This document shows, one piece after another, positions 27,856 to 38,711 of a stretch of DNA of 64,000 nt. The DNA lies in assembly GCF_001693775.2 (NCBI RefSeq), contig NZ_MBEW02000001.1:124001-188000 (forward strand), read 5' to 3'. Below the pieces are notes generated by a model, which worked only from the letters and a program-made list of their open reading frames with translations, did not search any database and was not told the origin of the DNA. This DNA is from Criibacterium bergeronii (GTDB taxonomy: Bacteria; Bacillota; Clostridia; Peptostreptococcales; Filifactoraceae). How positions within the stretch are numbered: the stretch's first letter is position 1; each line of letters begins with the position of its first letter. A program made the position numbers and the translations under genes.

Positions 27856-28336
27856 CTAAGAATTTAAAATAACCAAACTAATTGCCATTACAGCCATACC
27901 TTATATAACACCATATAGTGCAGTGTGATGCTCCCCATATTTTTCAGCTGATGGTAATAGCTCATCAAAAGATATATAAATCATAATACCTGCGATTATG
28001 CAAAACACTATTCCCATAACAAAATTATTTAAAAAAGGTAAAAGAAGTAGTCCCCCTATCAAAGCACCGGCAGGCTCTGCCAAGCCTGATAAAAAAGCAT
28101 ACATTAAAGCCCTTTTCTTACTACCTGTAGCATAATAAATCGGCACAGAAACGCAATACCCTCAGGAATAAAGAAACATAAATCATGACACCGGCAGAAA
28201 ACCCTAGTGCTGCTGAAAGAAATTTTGTATTTGTCTTATCTGCTTTTAAAAGAAATAACCCTCCAAATCCGGTAGACAAACCGGCAAAAAGTGCCAATCC
28301 AAAAGCAAGCAAAAATTGTGGTACACTATAATTCAT
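27856..28336 (-). pseudogene. ZIP-family metal transporter, broken
   Basis: Remnant of a ZupT-like zinc/iron permease. From 28336 it reads FGLALFAGLSTGFGG...GFSAGVMIYVS, the normal N-terminus. A large piece of about 100 or more residues is then missing, and the text resumes as PEGIA in another frame. One base is lost right after (a GCGG reduced to GCG), so PIYYATGSKKRAL continues in a third frame. A TAA at 27901-27903 interrupts the C-terminal GVI-GMAVMAISLVI. Three independent lesions show it is inactive. Start overlaps the upstream AI-2E gene by 11 bp. Confidence 0.88.
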
Positions 28337-29432
28337 CCTGCTCTACCTTTTCTAACTTTTCTTTATTTTCCAAAAAAGCATCCCATAAAGTTACTAAGCT
28401 CTTTAAAAACGGTACAGCCAAAAGCATACCAACCGGTCCAAAAAATCCACCACCGACTAATATAGAAAAAATGATAAATAAAGGAGATGCCCCTACAGTA
28501 TTACCAAGTATAGTCGGTCCTAGATACCAGCCATCAAATTGCTGTAATATCAAAATAAATATTATGACCCAAAGTGCCTGAATAGGACTATAAAGCAACG
28601 TGATAAGTACCGCCGGTACTGCACCCATAAACGGTCCAAAGTAAGGAATCATGTTCAATACTCCGACAATTATACTTAAAAGCACAGCATACCTGATTTT
28701 TAATGCAGTAAGTCCAATAAAGCATAAAACCCCTATTATTGTCGAATCAATAAATTTGCCTACTAAAAAGCTGTAAAAATACATATTAACCTTGGAAAAA
28801 TATGCCAAAATAGCCTGAGATTTTTTGTCTCCTGACAAAGCTATTATCACTTTTTTCATGTAAGAAAGTAATTTTTCCTTATCATATAGAAAATAAATTG
28901 AAACAAATGCACCTAAAATAAAATTTAACAGCCCATAAGCCAACGAAATAGTAGCCCCAAGTATAGAAGTGACAGTTAAATTTGATAAATCAACAATACT
29001 TCTAAGTATATCCTGAAGATGTGTTTTTACAACCTCTAATAAATTATAACGCACGACAATATCTTTAAAAGGCACAGAATTATAATATTTTTCAAGCTGA
29101 GAAAAATATAAAGACGACTTATTATAAAGGTCAATTATATTCTCACTAATCACAGGTATTACGAAAATCAATATAATTGCCACAATACTTGCAAAAATAA
29201 TATATACTATTACTACAGACAGTATCCTATTAATACCCTTGTGCTTTTTTTCAATAAACATCATTAGAGGATTTAGAATATATGCAAAAGCTAAACCCCA
29301 TACAAAAGGCATAAGAATACCCACAAACTTATTAAATTGTCCGAAAAAATATGAATAATTCTCTATCAGCTTAAACGCTACAAGACAAAGAACTATGAAA
29401 AAAAACTTTTTGAGTTCATCCTTAGAAAACAA
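28326..29432 (-). CDS. AI-2E family transporter (PerM-like)
   Basis: A 368-residue membrane protein with about eight transmembrane segments. The N-terminal pair of helices (MPFVWGLAFAYILNPLM) is followed by a long soluble stretch. The family core comes next: LLSIIVGVLNMIPYFGPFMG, then PTILGNTVGASPLFIIF and GPVGMLLAVPFL. Family roles include export of AI-2, and sodium/proton exchange in related proteins; specificity is unknown. The start is TTG 29432 with AGAGGTG before it. Confidence 0.88.
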   Translation of the reverse strand: MFSKDELKKFFFIVLCLVAFKLIENYSYFFGQFNKFVGILMPFVWGLAFAYILNPLMMFIEKKHKGINRILSVVIVYIIFASIVAIILIFVIPVISENIIDLYNKSSLYFSQLEKYYNSVPFKDIVVRYNLLEVVKTHLQDILRSIVDLSNLTVTSILGATISLAYGLLNFILGAFVSIYFLYDKEKLLSYMKKVIIALSGDKKSQAILAYFSKVNMYFYSFLVGKFIDSTIIGVLCFIGLTALKIRYAVLLSIIVGVLNMIPYFGPFMGAVPAVLITLLYSPIQALWVIIFILILQQFDGWYLGPTILGNTVGASPLFIIFSILVGGGFFGPVGMLLAVPFLKSLVTLWDAFLENKEKLEKVEQDEL

Positions 29433-29610
29433 TTATTCACCTCTAGGCATAAAAGTCAAACATAAACTTTATTATATAAAAAGCATACAAAAATTAGCAC
29501 GCTTGATTAAAACAGCATATTAATATATAATTAATCATCACCAATTTTAACATAAAACTATGATAATTACAATCAATAAGAGTTTAAGACTGAATATATA
29601 TGAGGAAAAT

Positions 29611-30732
29611 ATGTCAAAAAAAATATTAATACTTACAGCCTCCACTGGAGGAGGTCATAACAGTGCAGCAAGAGCCATAGCCAGTGAGCTGGAAGCCCAA
29701 GGTGCAAAGCCAATTATACTAGACGCATTAAAAGATTTAGGCTATATAGGCAAATTTTTTGATGTAATAATATCACAAGGCTATGAAACATCTGCAAAAT
29801 ATACCCCAAAAATATATGGTAGAGCATATGACGTAGCAGATTTAAAACTAGTTAGAAAATCCTTTGACCTAAACCTTATAGTAACCTACATGGAAAAAAA
29901 TATCTTAAAAATTTTAGAACATGAGCAATTAGACGAAGTCATAACCACCCATCCCTTTGCTGCAATAGCAGTATCAAATATAAAGAAAAAATATCTCAGC
30001 CAATTATCCATCACCTGCATAATAACAGACTACACCCCTCATAAATCCTATCTATCAAAGTATATAAACCGCTACATAGTAGCTCATGAAGATACATCTA
30101 TGTTGATGCAAAACGAAGGCATTGATAAAAATAAAATTTATCCCTATGGAATACCTATACAAGTAAAAAATGAACCGTCCGTAGAAAAATCCGTATTAAA
30201 AAGTGCTTACAATCTAAACGATGACTTTACAGTATTAATAATGGGCGGTAGCTTTGGTGCAGGAAAAATAACCAAGACACTTAAACAAATAGAAAACCTT
30301 GATGTCAGCATAAATATAATCGTAATCTGCGGCAGAAATGAATCCCTAAAAGAAGCCCTAGACGAAAAACTAAATAATAACCCACCATTAAATAAAACGC
30401 TAGTGATTGGATTTACAGATAGGATGAACGATTTTTATAAAATAGCTGACGTAGCCATCACAAAACCTGGAGGACTTACCCTTACCGAATGTTTATACTA
30501 CGAAGTACCAATGATAGTGCCATATTATATTCCCGGACAAGAAGAGGGAAATAAGGACTTCATATTAAATAATCAGCTAGGCGAAGCTCCAAGTAAGTAT
30601 TATCCTTTGCCTGTATTAGTAAAAAGTTTGATGTATGATGAACATAAAATGGAAATTATAAAAAAATCCCTTAGAAAAAATAAAAAAACCGATAGTGCAA
30701 AACATATTGCACAATTAGTGCTTAGCAACTAA
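29611..30732 (+). CDS. MGDG-synthase/UgtP-like glycosyltransferase
   Basis: Likely processive diacylglycerol glucosyltransferase that makes glycolipid anchors at the membrane. Start ATG 29611 is supported by GAGGAAA; earlier in-frame ATG 29560 lacks a site. The 373-residue GT-B protein has LILTASTGGGHNSAARAIA at its N-terminus, typical of MGDG synthases. Its C-terminal half carries VLIMGGSFGAGK, the CGRN motif, and the donor-binding KPGGLTLTECL. Together with the LTA-like enzyme and lipid kinase elsewhere in the window it fits lipoteichoic-acid-type lipid metabolism. Confidence 0.88.
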   Translation: MSKKILILTASTGGGHNSAARAIASELEAQGAKPIILDALKDLGYIGKFFDVIISQGYETSAKYTPKIYGRAYDVADLKLVRKSFDLNLIVTYMEKNILKILEHEQLDEVITTHPFAAIAVSNIKKKYLSQLSITCIITDYTPHKSYLSKYINRYIVAHEDTSMLMQNEGIDKNKIYPYGIPIQVKNEPSVEKSVLKSAYNLNDDFTVLIMGGSFGAGKITKTLKQIENLDVSINIIVICGRNESLKEALDEKLNNNPPLNKTLVIGFTDRMNDFYKIADVAITKPGGLTLTECLYYEVPMIVPYYIPGQEEGNKDFILNNQLGEAPSKYYPLPVLVKSLMYDEHKMEIIKKSLRKNKKTDSAKHIAQLVLSN

Positions 30733-30758
30733 ACACTAAGCTTGCAATTATTTAAACT

Positions 30759-30790
30759 AAAAGGGCACAATGCTCATGTGTTCTTTTAAT
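30759..30790 (+). terminator. Terminator after the glycosyltransferase gene
   Basis: AAAAGGGCACA (30759-30769) pairs with TGTGTTCTTTT (30777-30787), including two G-T pairs. A T-rich tail follows. Confidence 0.75.
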
Positions 30791-30823
30791 TTGCATTTTT
30801 TTATTCAAAATGAATAAAAAATT

Positions 30824-30852
30824 TTCACAAATTTTTCATATTTTTTTATAAT
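30824..30852 (+). promoter_or_regulatory. cstA promoter
   Basis: TTCACA at 30824-30829, 17-bp spacer, TATAAT at 30847-30852. A leader of about 60 nt precedes the TTG start. Confidence 0.7.
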
Positions 30853-30921
30853 TTAATTTTTGGGGTACTATTTCTATGTGTAATCATAATTTTTAATAAA
30901 CCTACAAGGAGATGATTTAAA

Positions 30922-32436
30922 TTGGTTTTATTTCTAATAGGTATAGCTATCCTTATAGTAGGCGGCTATCTATACGGAAACTATGTCGACAAAGTTTTCG
31001 GACCGGATGACAGACCTACCCCAGCTAATACCAAGGCGGACGGAGTTGACTATGTAGTCATGAGGTCATGGAAAAATGAACTGGTAGAATTACTTAATAT
31101 TGCAGGTACAGGGCCTGTACTCGGACCAATCCAAGGTATATTATTCGGTCCAATCGCATTCTTGACTATTCCAATCGGATGTGTGCTTGCCGGTTCTGTG
31201 CATGACTATTTTATCGGTATGATTTCAATGAGAAATGGTGGAGCTCAGATACCTAACTTAATCAATAAGTATCTTGGTCCTGGGGTCAAAAAATTTTATA
31301 ACGTTGTTATAACCTTACTTTTACTATTAACTGGCGTTGTTTTTGTTTATACTCCCGGAGATTTGATTGTAGGGGATATAATGAAAAAGGATGCCTCTTC
31401 ATCAATTATTTGGGTAGTTTATGGATTTATTTTTTTATACTATTTACTTGCTACTCTATTCCCAATTGATGCAATAATCGGCAGAATTTATCCGATATTT
31501 GGTGCTTTTTTGATTATTTCAGCTCTAGGAATATTCGGTGGAATTCTGCTCAGCGGTGGTGCAGGACTGCACGCTCTAACTCAAAGTCCACTACTTGGAT
31601 TATTTGATATTCACCCTACCGGACAAATGTTTATCCCTGCATTTTTCATTACAGTTGCCTGTGGCATCATGTCAGGTTTTCATGGTTCTCAAGCTACTTT
31701 AATATCAAGAACTGTCGGCAACGAAAGAGAAGGAAAGAAAACTTTTTACAATATGATGCTTGCTGAAGGATTTATAGCTATGTGCTGGGCAGGCGGTGCT
31801 ATAGTTTTATTTAATTTATTAGCTCAAACAAAAGGTGCAGAGGCTTTTGCTACAGGCGCAACACCTATGGTCGGTATAATCTCTAGACATTTCATGGGAA
31901 ATGTTGGCGGTTTACTTGCTATAGTAGGTGTTATAGTTCTTCCTATAACCTCTGGCGATACTTGTTTTAGGTCACTAAGACTTATATTTGCAGAGCAGTT
32001 TAATATCGACCAAAGGAAGGCTAAAAACAGACTTATGCTTTCATCTTTGATATTTATACCTGCAATTTTAATATTGTTCTTTGCAAAAAGTAATAAAGGC
32101 GGATTTAATTTACTTTGGAGATATTTTGGATTTACTAACCAATTTGTAGCTGTCTTTGCTCTAGCATTTATCACTGTATATTTAAAGACACATGGAAAAA
32201 ATTATCTGATGACTTTAATTCCGGGTGCTTTTTATTCATTTATAGTGATGAGCTTTATATCTCACGCTCCAATCGGCTTAAACCTAGAGTCTTTACTAGG
32301 TCTACAACAAGCCGGTGCTCCTGATGTATACTCAGTTAGCTATGTAGTAGGTATAATCTTTGCTGTGCTTTTTGTAATCGGAACATTAAAAATCGCAGAT
32401 AAAAGAAAAGAACTTATACTTAAAGAGGATAAGTAA
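30922..32436 (+). CDS. cstA: CstA family carbon starvation / nutrient transporter
   Basis: Multi-span membrane transporter (504 residues). CstA proteins import peptides or pyruvate under carbon limitation. The start is TTG 30922 with AAGGAGAT 9 bp before. The N-terminal FGPDDRPTP and GVDYVVMRSW, then NIAGTGPVLGPIQGILFGP and VHDYFIGMISMRNGG, are family hallmarks. SGFHGSQATLISRTV follows in the middle. It lies alone between a terminator and a double hairpin. Substrate not resolved. Confidence 0.93.
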   Translation: MVLFLIGIAILIVGGYLYGNYVDKVFGPDDRPTPANTKADGVDYVVMRSWKNELVELLNIAGTGPVLGPIQGILFGPIAFLTIPIGCVLAGSVHDYFIGMISMRNGGAQIPNLINKYLGPGVKKFYNVVITLLLLLTGVVFVYTPGDLIVGDIMKKDASSSIIWVVYGFIFLYYLLATLFPIDAIIGRIYPIFGAFLIISALGIFGGILLSGGAGLHALTQSPLLGLFDIHPTGQMFIPAFFITVACGIMSGFHGSQATLISRTVGNEREGKKTFYNMMLAEGFIAMCWAGGAIVLFNLLAQTKGAEAFATGATPMVGIISRHFMGNVGGLLAIVGVIVLPITSGDTCFRSLRLIFAEQFNIDQRKAKNRLMLSSLIFIPAILILFFAKSNKGGFNLLWRYFGFTNQFVAVFALAFITVYLKTHGKNYLMTLIPGAFYSFIVMSFISHAPIGLNLESLLGLQQAGAPDVYSVSYVVGIIFAVLFVIGTLKIADKRKELILKEDK

Positions 32437-32454
32437 CTATTTATATTTTCCTAC

Positions 32455-32495
32455 AAAAGAGAAAGAATAGATTTTCTATTTTTTCTCTTATTTTT
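32455..32495 (+). terminator. Terminator after cstA
   Basis: AAAAGAGAAAGAATAG pairs with CTATTTTTTCTCTT with small bulges, followed by TATTTTT. Confidence 0.7.
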
Positions 32496-32504
32496 AGAAA
32501 ATTA

Positions 32505-32546
32505 AAAATACACTCACGAAATAATTTTTCATGAGTGTATTTTTTT
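32505..32546. terminator. Terminator for the aldehyde dehydrogenase gene, bidirectional
   Basis: AAAAATACACTCA pairs with TGAGTGTATTTTT across a 14-nt loop. A-run and T-run lie on either side, so it can serve both convergent genes. Confidence 0.85.
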
Positions 32547-32562
32547 ACTTTTTATTAAAATT

Positions 32563-34038
32563 TTAATACATTCCTGCTTTGCTATCGCTTAGATTTATAA
32601 TGATATTTTTCATTTGGCTATAGTGCTCAAGCATTACCTTATGAGTTTCTCTGCCTATACCTGACTGTTTATATCCACCAAATGTAGCCCCAGCTGGGAA
32701 AGTATTGTAAGTGTTAATCCAAATACGTCCCGTCCTTATGCCTCTAGCTGTTTTTATAGCTCTCTTGATATCTTTGGTCCAAACTCCTCCTCCAAGTCCA
32801 TAAACTGAGTCATTAGCCATAGCAACTACATCTTCCATGTCCTTAAATTTGATTATTGCACCAACTGGTCCGAAGATTTCTTCCTGTGCTATTCTCATTT
32901 TGTTATCTACGTCAACAAATAGTGTAGGCTGCATAAATACACCCTTGTCACATCCGTTTTCTGTGTAGGCTTTACCTCCAGTTAAAAGCTTAGCTCCTTC
33001 TTTAAGACCTATTTCTACATAATCCAAAACTTTTTTATGCTGTGATTTATTAATTTGTGCTCCAAGTTGAGTTTTTTCATCAAGTGGGTCGCCAACAACA
33101 ACTTTTTCAAAAGCCTCTTTTAATTTCGCTACAAAGCTGTCATATATGCCTTCTTGCACAAATATGCGTGAGCCTGCTGAGCATACCTGACCTTGATTAA
33201 ATAATATGCCAAGCTGTATTCCCTCTATAGCTTTTTCTATATCAGCATCATCATAAATTATATTTGCACTCTTTCCGCCTAGCTCTAATGTAGCAGGTAT
33301 AAGATTTTCTGCTGCTGAGTGAGCTATTTCTCTGCCAACTTCTGTAGAGCCTGTAAAGGCTAATTTATCCAAGCCTTTGTGTTTTTGTAAATATTCTCCG
33401 GATTTTGAGCCTGAGCCTGTAATTACATTAAGCACACCTTTTGGCAGTACATCTTGTAATAATTCTGCCAATCTTAGCATTGTAAGTGAAGTAGAAGAAG
33501 ATGGTTTAATTACAACAGTATTGCCTGCTGCAAGTGCAGGTGCAAGTTTCCATGCTGCCATCAAAAATGGGAAATTCCATGGCACTATTTGTCCTACTAC
33601 CCCGATTGGTTCATGGAGTATAAGGTTCATAGTATTTTCGTCTACCATTGTAGCTGAGCCTTCCTCAGCTCTAAGTGCTCCTGCGAAATAATGGAAATGG
33701 TCTGCTGAAAGTGGCAAGTCTGCTCCCTTTGTTTCTCTGATTGGTTTCCCATTATCCATGGTTTCAATTGTAGCTAATTCTTCCAAATTATTGTAAATAA
33801 TGTCACCTATTTTCCAAACTATATCAGCTCTTTCCTGCACCGATGTTTTTGACCAGCTTTCAAATGCAGTATGTGCTGCATTTACTGCTGCATCTACATC
33901 TTCTTCAGTTGCTTGTGCTATATGAGATATAACTTCACCTGTGGCAGGATTTTTAACCTCCAATGTTTCTCCACTAGAGGCTTCTTTCCACTCTCCGCCT
34001 ATGAAAAGTTTATAATTTTCTTTAATATTTACTTTCAT
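32563..34038 (-). CDS. NAD(P)-dependent aldehyde dehydrogenase
   Basis: Oxidises an aldehyde to its acid. The 491-residue protein has the full ALDH layout. The oxyanion asparagine is in VPWNFPFLMAAWKLAPAL. The Rossmann part has FTGSTEVGREI, catalytic Glu is in TLELGGKSANI, and catalytic Cys in FNQGQVCSAGSR. EIFGPVGAI and the C-terminal NTYNTFPAGATFGGYKQSG complete the fold. Substrate cannot be fixed; relatives act on acetaldehyde and other short aldehydes. GAAAGGATAC precedes the ATG. Confidence 0.95.
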   Translation of the reverse strand: MKVNIKENYKLFIGGEWKEASSGETLEVKNPATGEVISHIAQATEEDVDAAVNAAHTAFESWSKTSVQERADIVWKIGDIIYNNLEELATIETMDNGKPIRETKGADLPLSADHFHYFAGALRAEEGSATMVDENTMNLILHEPIGVVGQIVPWNFPFLMAAWKLAPALAAGNTVVIKPSSSTSLTMLRLAELLQDVLPKGVLNVITGSGSKSGEYLQKHKGLDKLAFTGSTEVGREIAHSAAENLIPATLELGGKSANIIYDDADIEKAIEGIQLGILFNQGQVCSAGSRIFVQEGIYDSFVAKLKEAFEKVVVGDPLDEKTQLGAQINKSQHKKVLDYVEIGLKEGAKLLTGGKAYTENGCDKGVFMQPTLFVDVDNKMRIAQEEIFGPVGAIIKFKDMEDVVAMANDSVYGLGGGVWTKDIKRAIKTARGIRTGRIWINTYNTFPAGATFGGYKQSGIGRETHKVMLEHYSQMKNIIINLSDSKAGMY

Positions 34039-34146
34039 ATCAGTATCCTTTCAATATAAAAAATAATACTCTGAAATCATCTTAATACAGTTATACCCTT
34101 TGTTTTACAAATTAATACAAATTTTGTATAAGTTATTTTTTTAACT

Positions 34147-34191
34147 AAAAAATACAATCCTCCAAATATTAATAATCTTGGAGGATTGTAT
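34147..34191 (-). terminator. Terminator of the GH26-like gene
   Basis: A 14-bp perfect stem (34152-34165 with 34178-34191); on the minus strand a T-run follows it. It is 20 bp past the stop codon. Confidence 0.9.
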
Positions 34192-34211
34192 AAAACTATT
34201 TTCACAAATTT

Positions 34212-35534
34212 TTAATTTTTAACTTGAATTTTATATGATATATTTTTTACCTTTTTTCCAACTGAATTAAAATAATCTGCTGATAAGGTTATGGACTTTC
34301 CTTTAAAATTTGTAAAGTCTACACTTGCATCATATTCTGGAAATGTGCCTTGACCTGCAAATTTGCCATTAATATAATAATCAACCTTAGAAATATCATT
34401 TTTTACATCATTTACTAAACTTGTTACTACTTCTTTATTCGGATTCATTTTCACTGATTTAATTAGCTGATAATAATTTTTGCTTTGTGTATTCATGCTT
34501 GATAAATAATATTCATCTTTTATGGCATTTTTATATGCACTCAAAGTAGGTGGGTTATCAGATAATTTATAATGTCTGATATTTCCTGCGCCAAGTTCTT
34601 GGTTATTGTCCCAATAAAATATTGCTTTTAGTCTTGGATATTTTTTCTTAGCTGATGCGTAGAAACGGCTTATCTCACGTTTAGCTAAATCAGTTGTATC
34701 CACATTGTAGGCACGTTCTGCATTAGCCATAGGTGCACCCTCAGAAATATAGATAGGTTTTTTTGCACTATAAGAATCATACACTTCTCTAAATCTATCT
34801 AGCCAAGTATTTCCCTGCCATGGCTGTTTTGATGAATTATATGGTGGATAACTTGATACTCCAACCCAATCCACATATTGGTCGCCCGGATAATAAGCAT
34901 GCTCGCTAGCTATAGGCCAATCATTTGGACACCAACACATTACTACATTTGGCGCATTCTTGTGCATTATATCTGCCACTAATCTAAATTTTTCAATGTA
35001 TTTTTGCGGTCCATCTTTATGCCAAGCATTTGCGTTGTCATTAAATTCATTTGCAAATCTTAGAAAAATAGGTATATCCGTATCTCTAGCGTCCTGTGCC
35101 ATTTCAAGTAGTTTTTCATCATTTTGTACTTCATCTAATCCATTTTGAGGTTCTATACAAATCTGCATACCTTTACCTAGTCTTTTTGCCTCAGCATAAT
35201 GAGATTTATAATGATTAAAATCGTATGAATAAGGCATATATAGCATATACATTGCATGGTCTTTGCCCATGAACTTTGGTACGTTTGTAAAATACCAGCC
35301 CCAAGAGTCTGCATTCCAATCATGCACTGCCCTGTCACCCTCTGCAAATAATCCTAAGTAAGCTCCTGTTACTGGCTCATATTTTGCTCCAGTATAATAT
35401 GTATTTCCTGCAAAATTAGAAGGTCTTTTTACATACATCTCATACTCGGTATAAGTGGCTGCTGTTGAAACGCTATACCCCAATAAAATTGTTGCTACTG
35501 TAAGTGCAAGTGTAACTAGCTTTGTTTTTTTCAA
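34212..35534 (-). CDS. Secreted glycoside hydrolase, GH26-like
   Basis: Exported polysaccharidase of 440 residues. The start is TTG 35534 after GGGGGGAT. The signal peptide ends near VSTAA. Catalytic domain 45-345: acid/base candidate Glu in FLRFANEFNDNANAW, then CWCPNDWP and WVGVSSYPPY, and nucleophile candidate in KPIYISEGAPM. This arrangement resembles GH26 mannanases. About 80 C-terminal residues (NKEVVTSLVNDV...YKIQVKN) form a beta-rich, Ig-like module. Substrate is a guess (mannan or a related glycan). Own promoter and terminator. Confidence 0.82.
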   Translation of the reverse strand: MKKTKLVTLALTVATILLGYSVSTAATYTEYEMYVKRPSNFAGNTYYTGAKYEPVTGAYLGLFAEGDRAVHDWNADSWGWYFTNVPKFMGKDHAMYMLYMPYSYDFNHYKSHYAEAKRLGKGMQICIEPQNGLDEVQNDEKLLEMAQDARDTDIPIFLRFANEFNDNANAWHKDGPQKYIEKFRLVADIMHKNAPNVVMCWCPNDWPIASEHAYYPGDQYVDWVGVSSYPPYNSSKQPWQGNTWLDRFREVYDSYSAKKPIYISEGAPMANAERAYNVDTTDLAKREISRFYASAKKKYPRLKAIFYWDNNQELGAGNIRHYKLSDNPPTLSAYKNAIKDEYYLSSMNTQSKNYYQLIKSVKMNPNKEVVTSLVNDVKNDISKVDYYINGKFAGQGTFPEYDASVDFTNFKGKSITLSADYFNSVGKKVKNISYKIQVKN

Positions 35535-35595
35535 AATATCCCCCCAGTTTGTGTATTATAATTAATTTATATGACTATTGTCTTATATAATTTAT

Positions 35596-35622
35596 ATTAT
35601 ATCATTTTAAAGGGAGTGTCAA
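35596..35622 (-). promoter_or_regulatory. Promoter of the GH26-like gene
   Basis: On the minus strand TTGACA (35617-35622) and an extended -10 TGATATAAT (TATAAT at 35596-35601), 15 bp apart. The leader is about 55 nt. Confidence 0.6.
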
Positions 35623-35764
35623 ATTTTTTGTGTAAGCTCTTTTAAATTTCTTGTAAAAACAAGTGGTAAATAAATTTAAATTGAATAGTAAACTAACTGA
35701 TTAAGGCAAGAGGAGCTTGTGCTTCCTACCCTATAGGGGATGAAAATTTCTCCTCAAATTTTCC

Positions 35765-36085
35765 TTAAATTTCGTCTAGCATTTGCGTCAACTCATACTG
35801 TGCTGTTTTGAACCCTTTATGAACCCTTTTGCTAAATGCTCCGCTGTATTTGCTTGCATATATAAATACGTGTTTTTCCAAGGATGCTTCGTTTGTAAAC
35901 TGCTGCTTACCCTTAGTTTTTCTTTTTAGTTGCTTGTTGAAATTTTCTGTTATGTTGTTGGTATATATGCTTGACCTGATTGAGCTTGGAAACAGCATAA
36001 ACGTAAACAAATTATCTTTTCCTACTAGGCTTTGTTGAACTTTCGGGTATTTTTTACCCCACTTATCAAAGAATGTATTTATACT
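35765..36085 (-). pseudogene. IS256/mutator-type transposase, C-terminal remnant
   Basis: About 105 residues of the C-terminal end of an IS256-family transposase: NTFFDKWGKKYPKV, then SSIRSSIYTNNITENFNKQL and a closing segment to LTQMLDEI. The normal protein is about 400 residues and the DDE core is missing. The frame runs up to the left arm of the inverted-repeat element at 36078. Sequence at 35700-35760 (CCCTATAGGG palindrome and AGGAGCTTGTGCTTCCT) may be the old IS end. Confidence 0.88.
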
Positions 36086-36200
36086 AACTTACATAAGAAA
36101 ATGTAGTATTATTTTTCATTATAAATTTTTTTGTATCAGAGAGCAACACAAATTTCTTTTCAATATTTATACTATAATTTTCAAAGTAAGTTAGTATAAA
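36078..36200. mobile_element. 123-bp MITE-like element with perfect 15-bp inverted ends
   Basis: TTTATACTAACTTAC at 36078-36092 is the exact reverse complement of 36186-36200. The inside is AT-rich without a reading frame. No clear target duplication flanks it. It abuts the IS256 remnant, so it may be a miniature element that cut the transposase or the fused ends of another IS. Confidence 0.6.
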
Positions 36201-36240
36201 CTAATAAATTTGAGAAAAATACAGATATTATATAACTATA

Positions 36241-36288
36241 AAAAATAGATTGCAGACTCGATTTGTGTCTGCAATCTATTTTTATTCT
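36241..36288. terminator. Terminator of groESL
   Basis: A 17-bp stem (36241-36257 with 36267-36283) with A- and T-runs on both sides, 31 bp past the groEL stop on the minus strand. Confidence 0.88.
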
Positions 36289-36318
36289 TTATAAATAATT
36301 TATTTTTAATTATTTAGC

Positions 36319-37974
<1,656 letters not shown>

Positions 37975-38071
37975 TCAATTTTTATTTTAACGTCAATTTA
38001 TTAAATTTAGCAAAAATCATATTAATAATGTTAATTTTTGTTCTTTATTGACTGGTAATCGTAAGTTTTTA

Positions 38072-38356
38072 CTATTCTACTATTGCTAATATGTCACTTT
38101 GTCTAAGTATAGTGTATTCTTCACCTTCTAGTTTTACTTCTGTTCCTGCATATTTAGAATATAAGACTTTGTCTCCTTTTTTAACTTCCATTTTTATTTC
38201 TTTTCCGTCTACTACTCCACCAGGTCCAACTTCCATAACTTCTGCCTCTTGTGGTTGTTCCTTGGCACTACCTGTAAGTATTATGCCACCTTTTGTTTTT
38301 TCTTCTGCTTCTAATTTTTTTATTACTACTCTATCAGCTAATGGTCTAATTTTCAT
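38072..38356 (-). CDS. groES: Co-chaperonin GroES
   Basis: 10-kDa co-chaperonin capping GroEL. The 94 residues start with IRPLADRVVIKKLEAEEKT and have the mobile-loop GGIILTGSAKEQPQ, followed by VMEVGPG and KYAGTEVK. Ribosome binding site GGAGG before the ATG. First gene of the operon; a perfect CIRCE operator lies in its leader. Confidence 0.98.
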   Translation of the reverse strand: MKIRPLADRVVIKKLEAEEKTKGGIILTGSAKEQPQEAEVMEVGPGGVVDGKEIKMEVKKGDKVLYSKYAGTEVKLEGEEYTILRQSDILAIVE

Positions 38357-38397
38357 TTTTTCCTCCTATTTTTATTTAATTATAACCTGTTTCGATG

Positions 38398-38424
38398 TTA
38401 GCACTCAATTTCATAGAGTGCTAA
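38398..38424 (-). promoter_or_regulatory. CIRCE operator (HrcA site)
   Basis: TTAGCACTC, nine spacer bases, GAGTGCTAA: a perfect match to the CIRCE consensus, 42 bp before groES. HrcA binding here represses groESL until heat shock in many bacteria. hrcA itself is not in the window. Confidence 0.97.
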
Positions 38425-38433
38425 CTAAATACT

Positions 38434-38461
38434 ATTATACATTATTTAAATTTTTTTTCAA
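38434..38461 (-). promoter_or_regulatory. groESL promoter
   Basis: On the minus strand TTGAAA (38456-38461), 16-bp spacer, TATAAT (38434-38439). The CIRCE palindrome lies just downstream, covering the start of transcription. Confidence 0.8.
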
Positions 38462-38643
38462 GTATTTTTAGAATTTTTTTCTAAATTATTCAAAAAAAGA
38501 TACAAATTTTTAAATCACACTTTTTTTCAATTATCTAATTTTTATATTTTATACCAAGTATCATTTTTCACATCGTCAAATACAATTAATTTTTCTTCTA
38601 ATCTCAGCATCTGTTTTTTTATTGTTTGAGTTAAATAAAATAT

Positions 38644-38678
38644 AAAAATGAGGAGAAAATTATATCCCCCTCATTTTT
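38644..38678 (-). terminator. Hairpin after the small remnant frame at 38712
   Basis: AAAAATGAGG pairs with CCTCATTTTT over a 15-nt loop. The minus strand then reads a T-rich tail. It follows the TAA at 38712 by about 34 bp. Confidence 0.65.
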
Positions 38679-38711
38679 ATTGTTCATATTCTAGTATTTA
38701 CTAAAAGCTTT

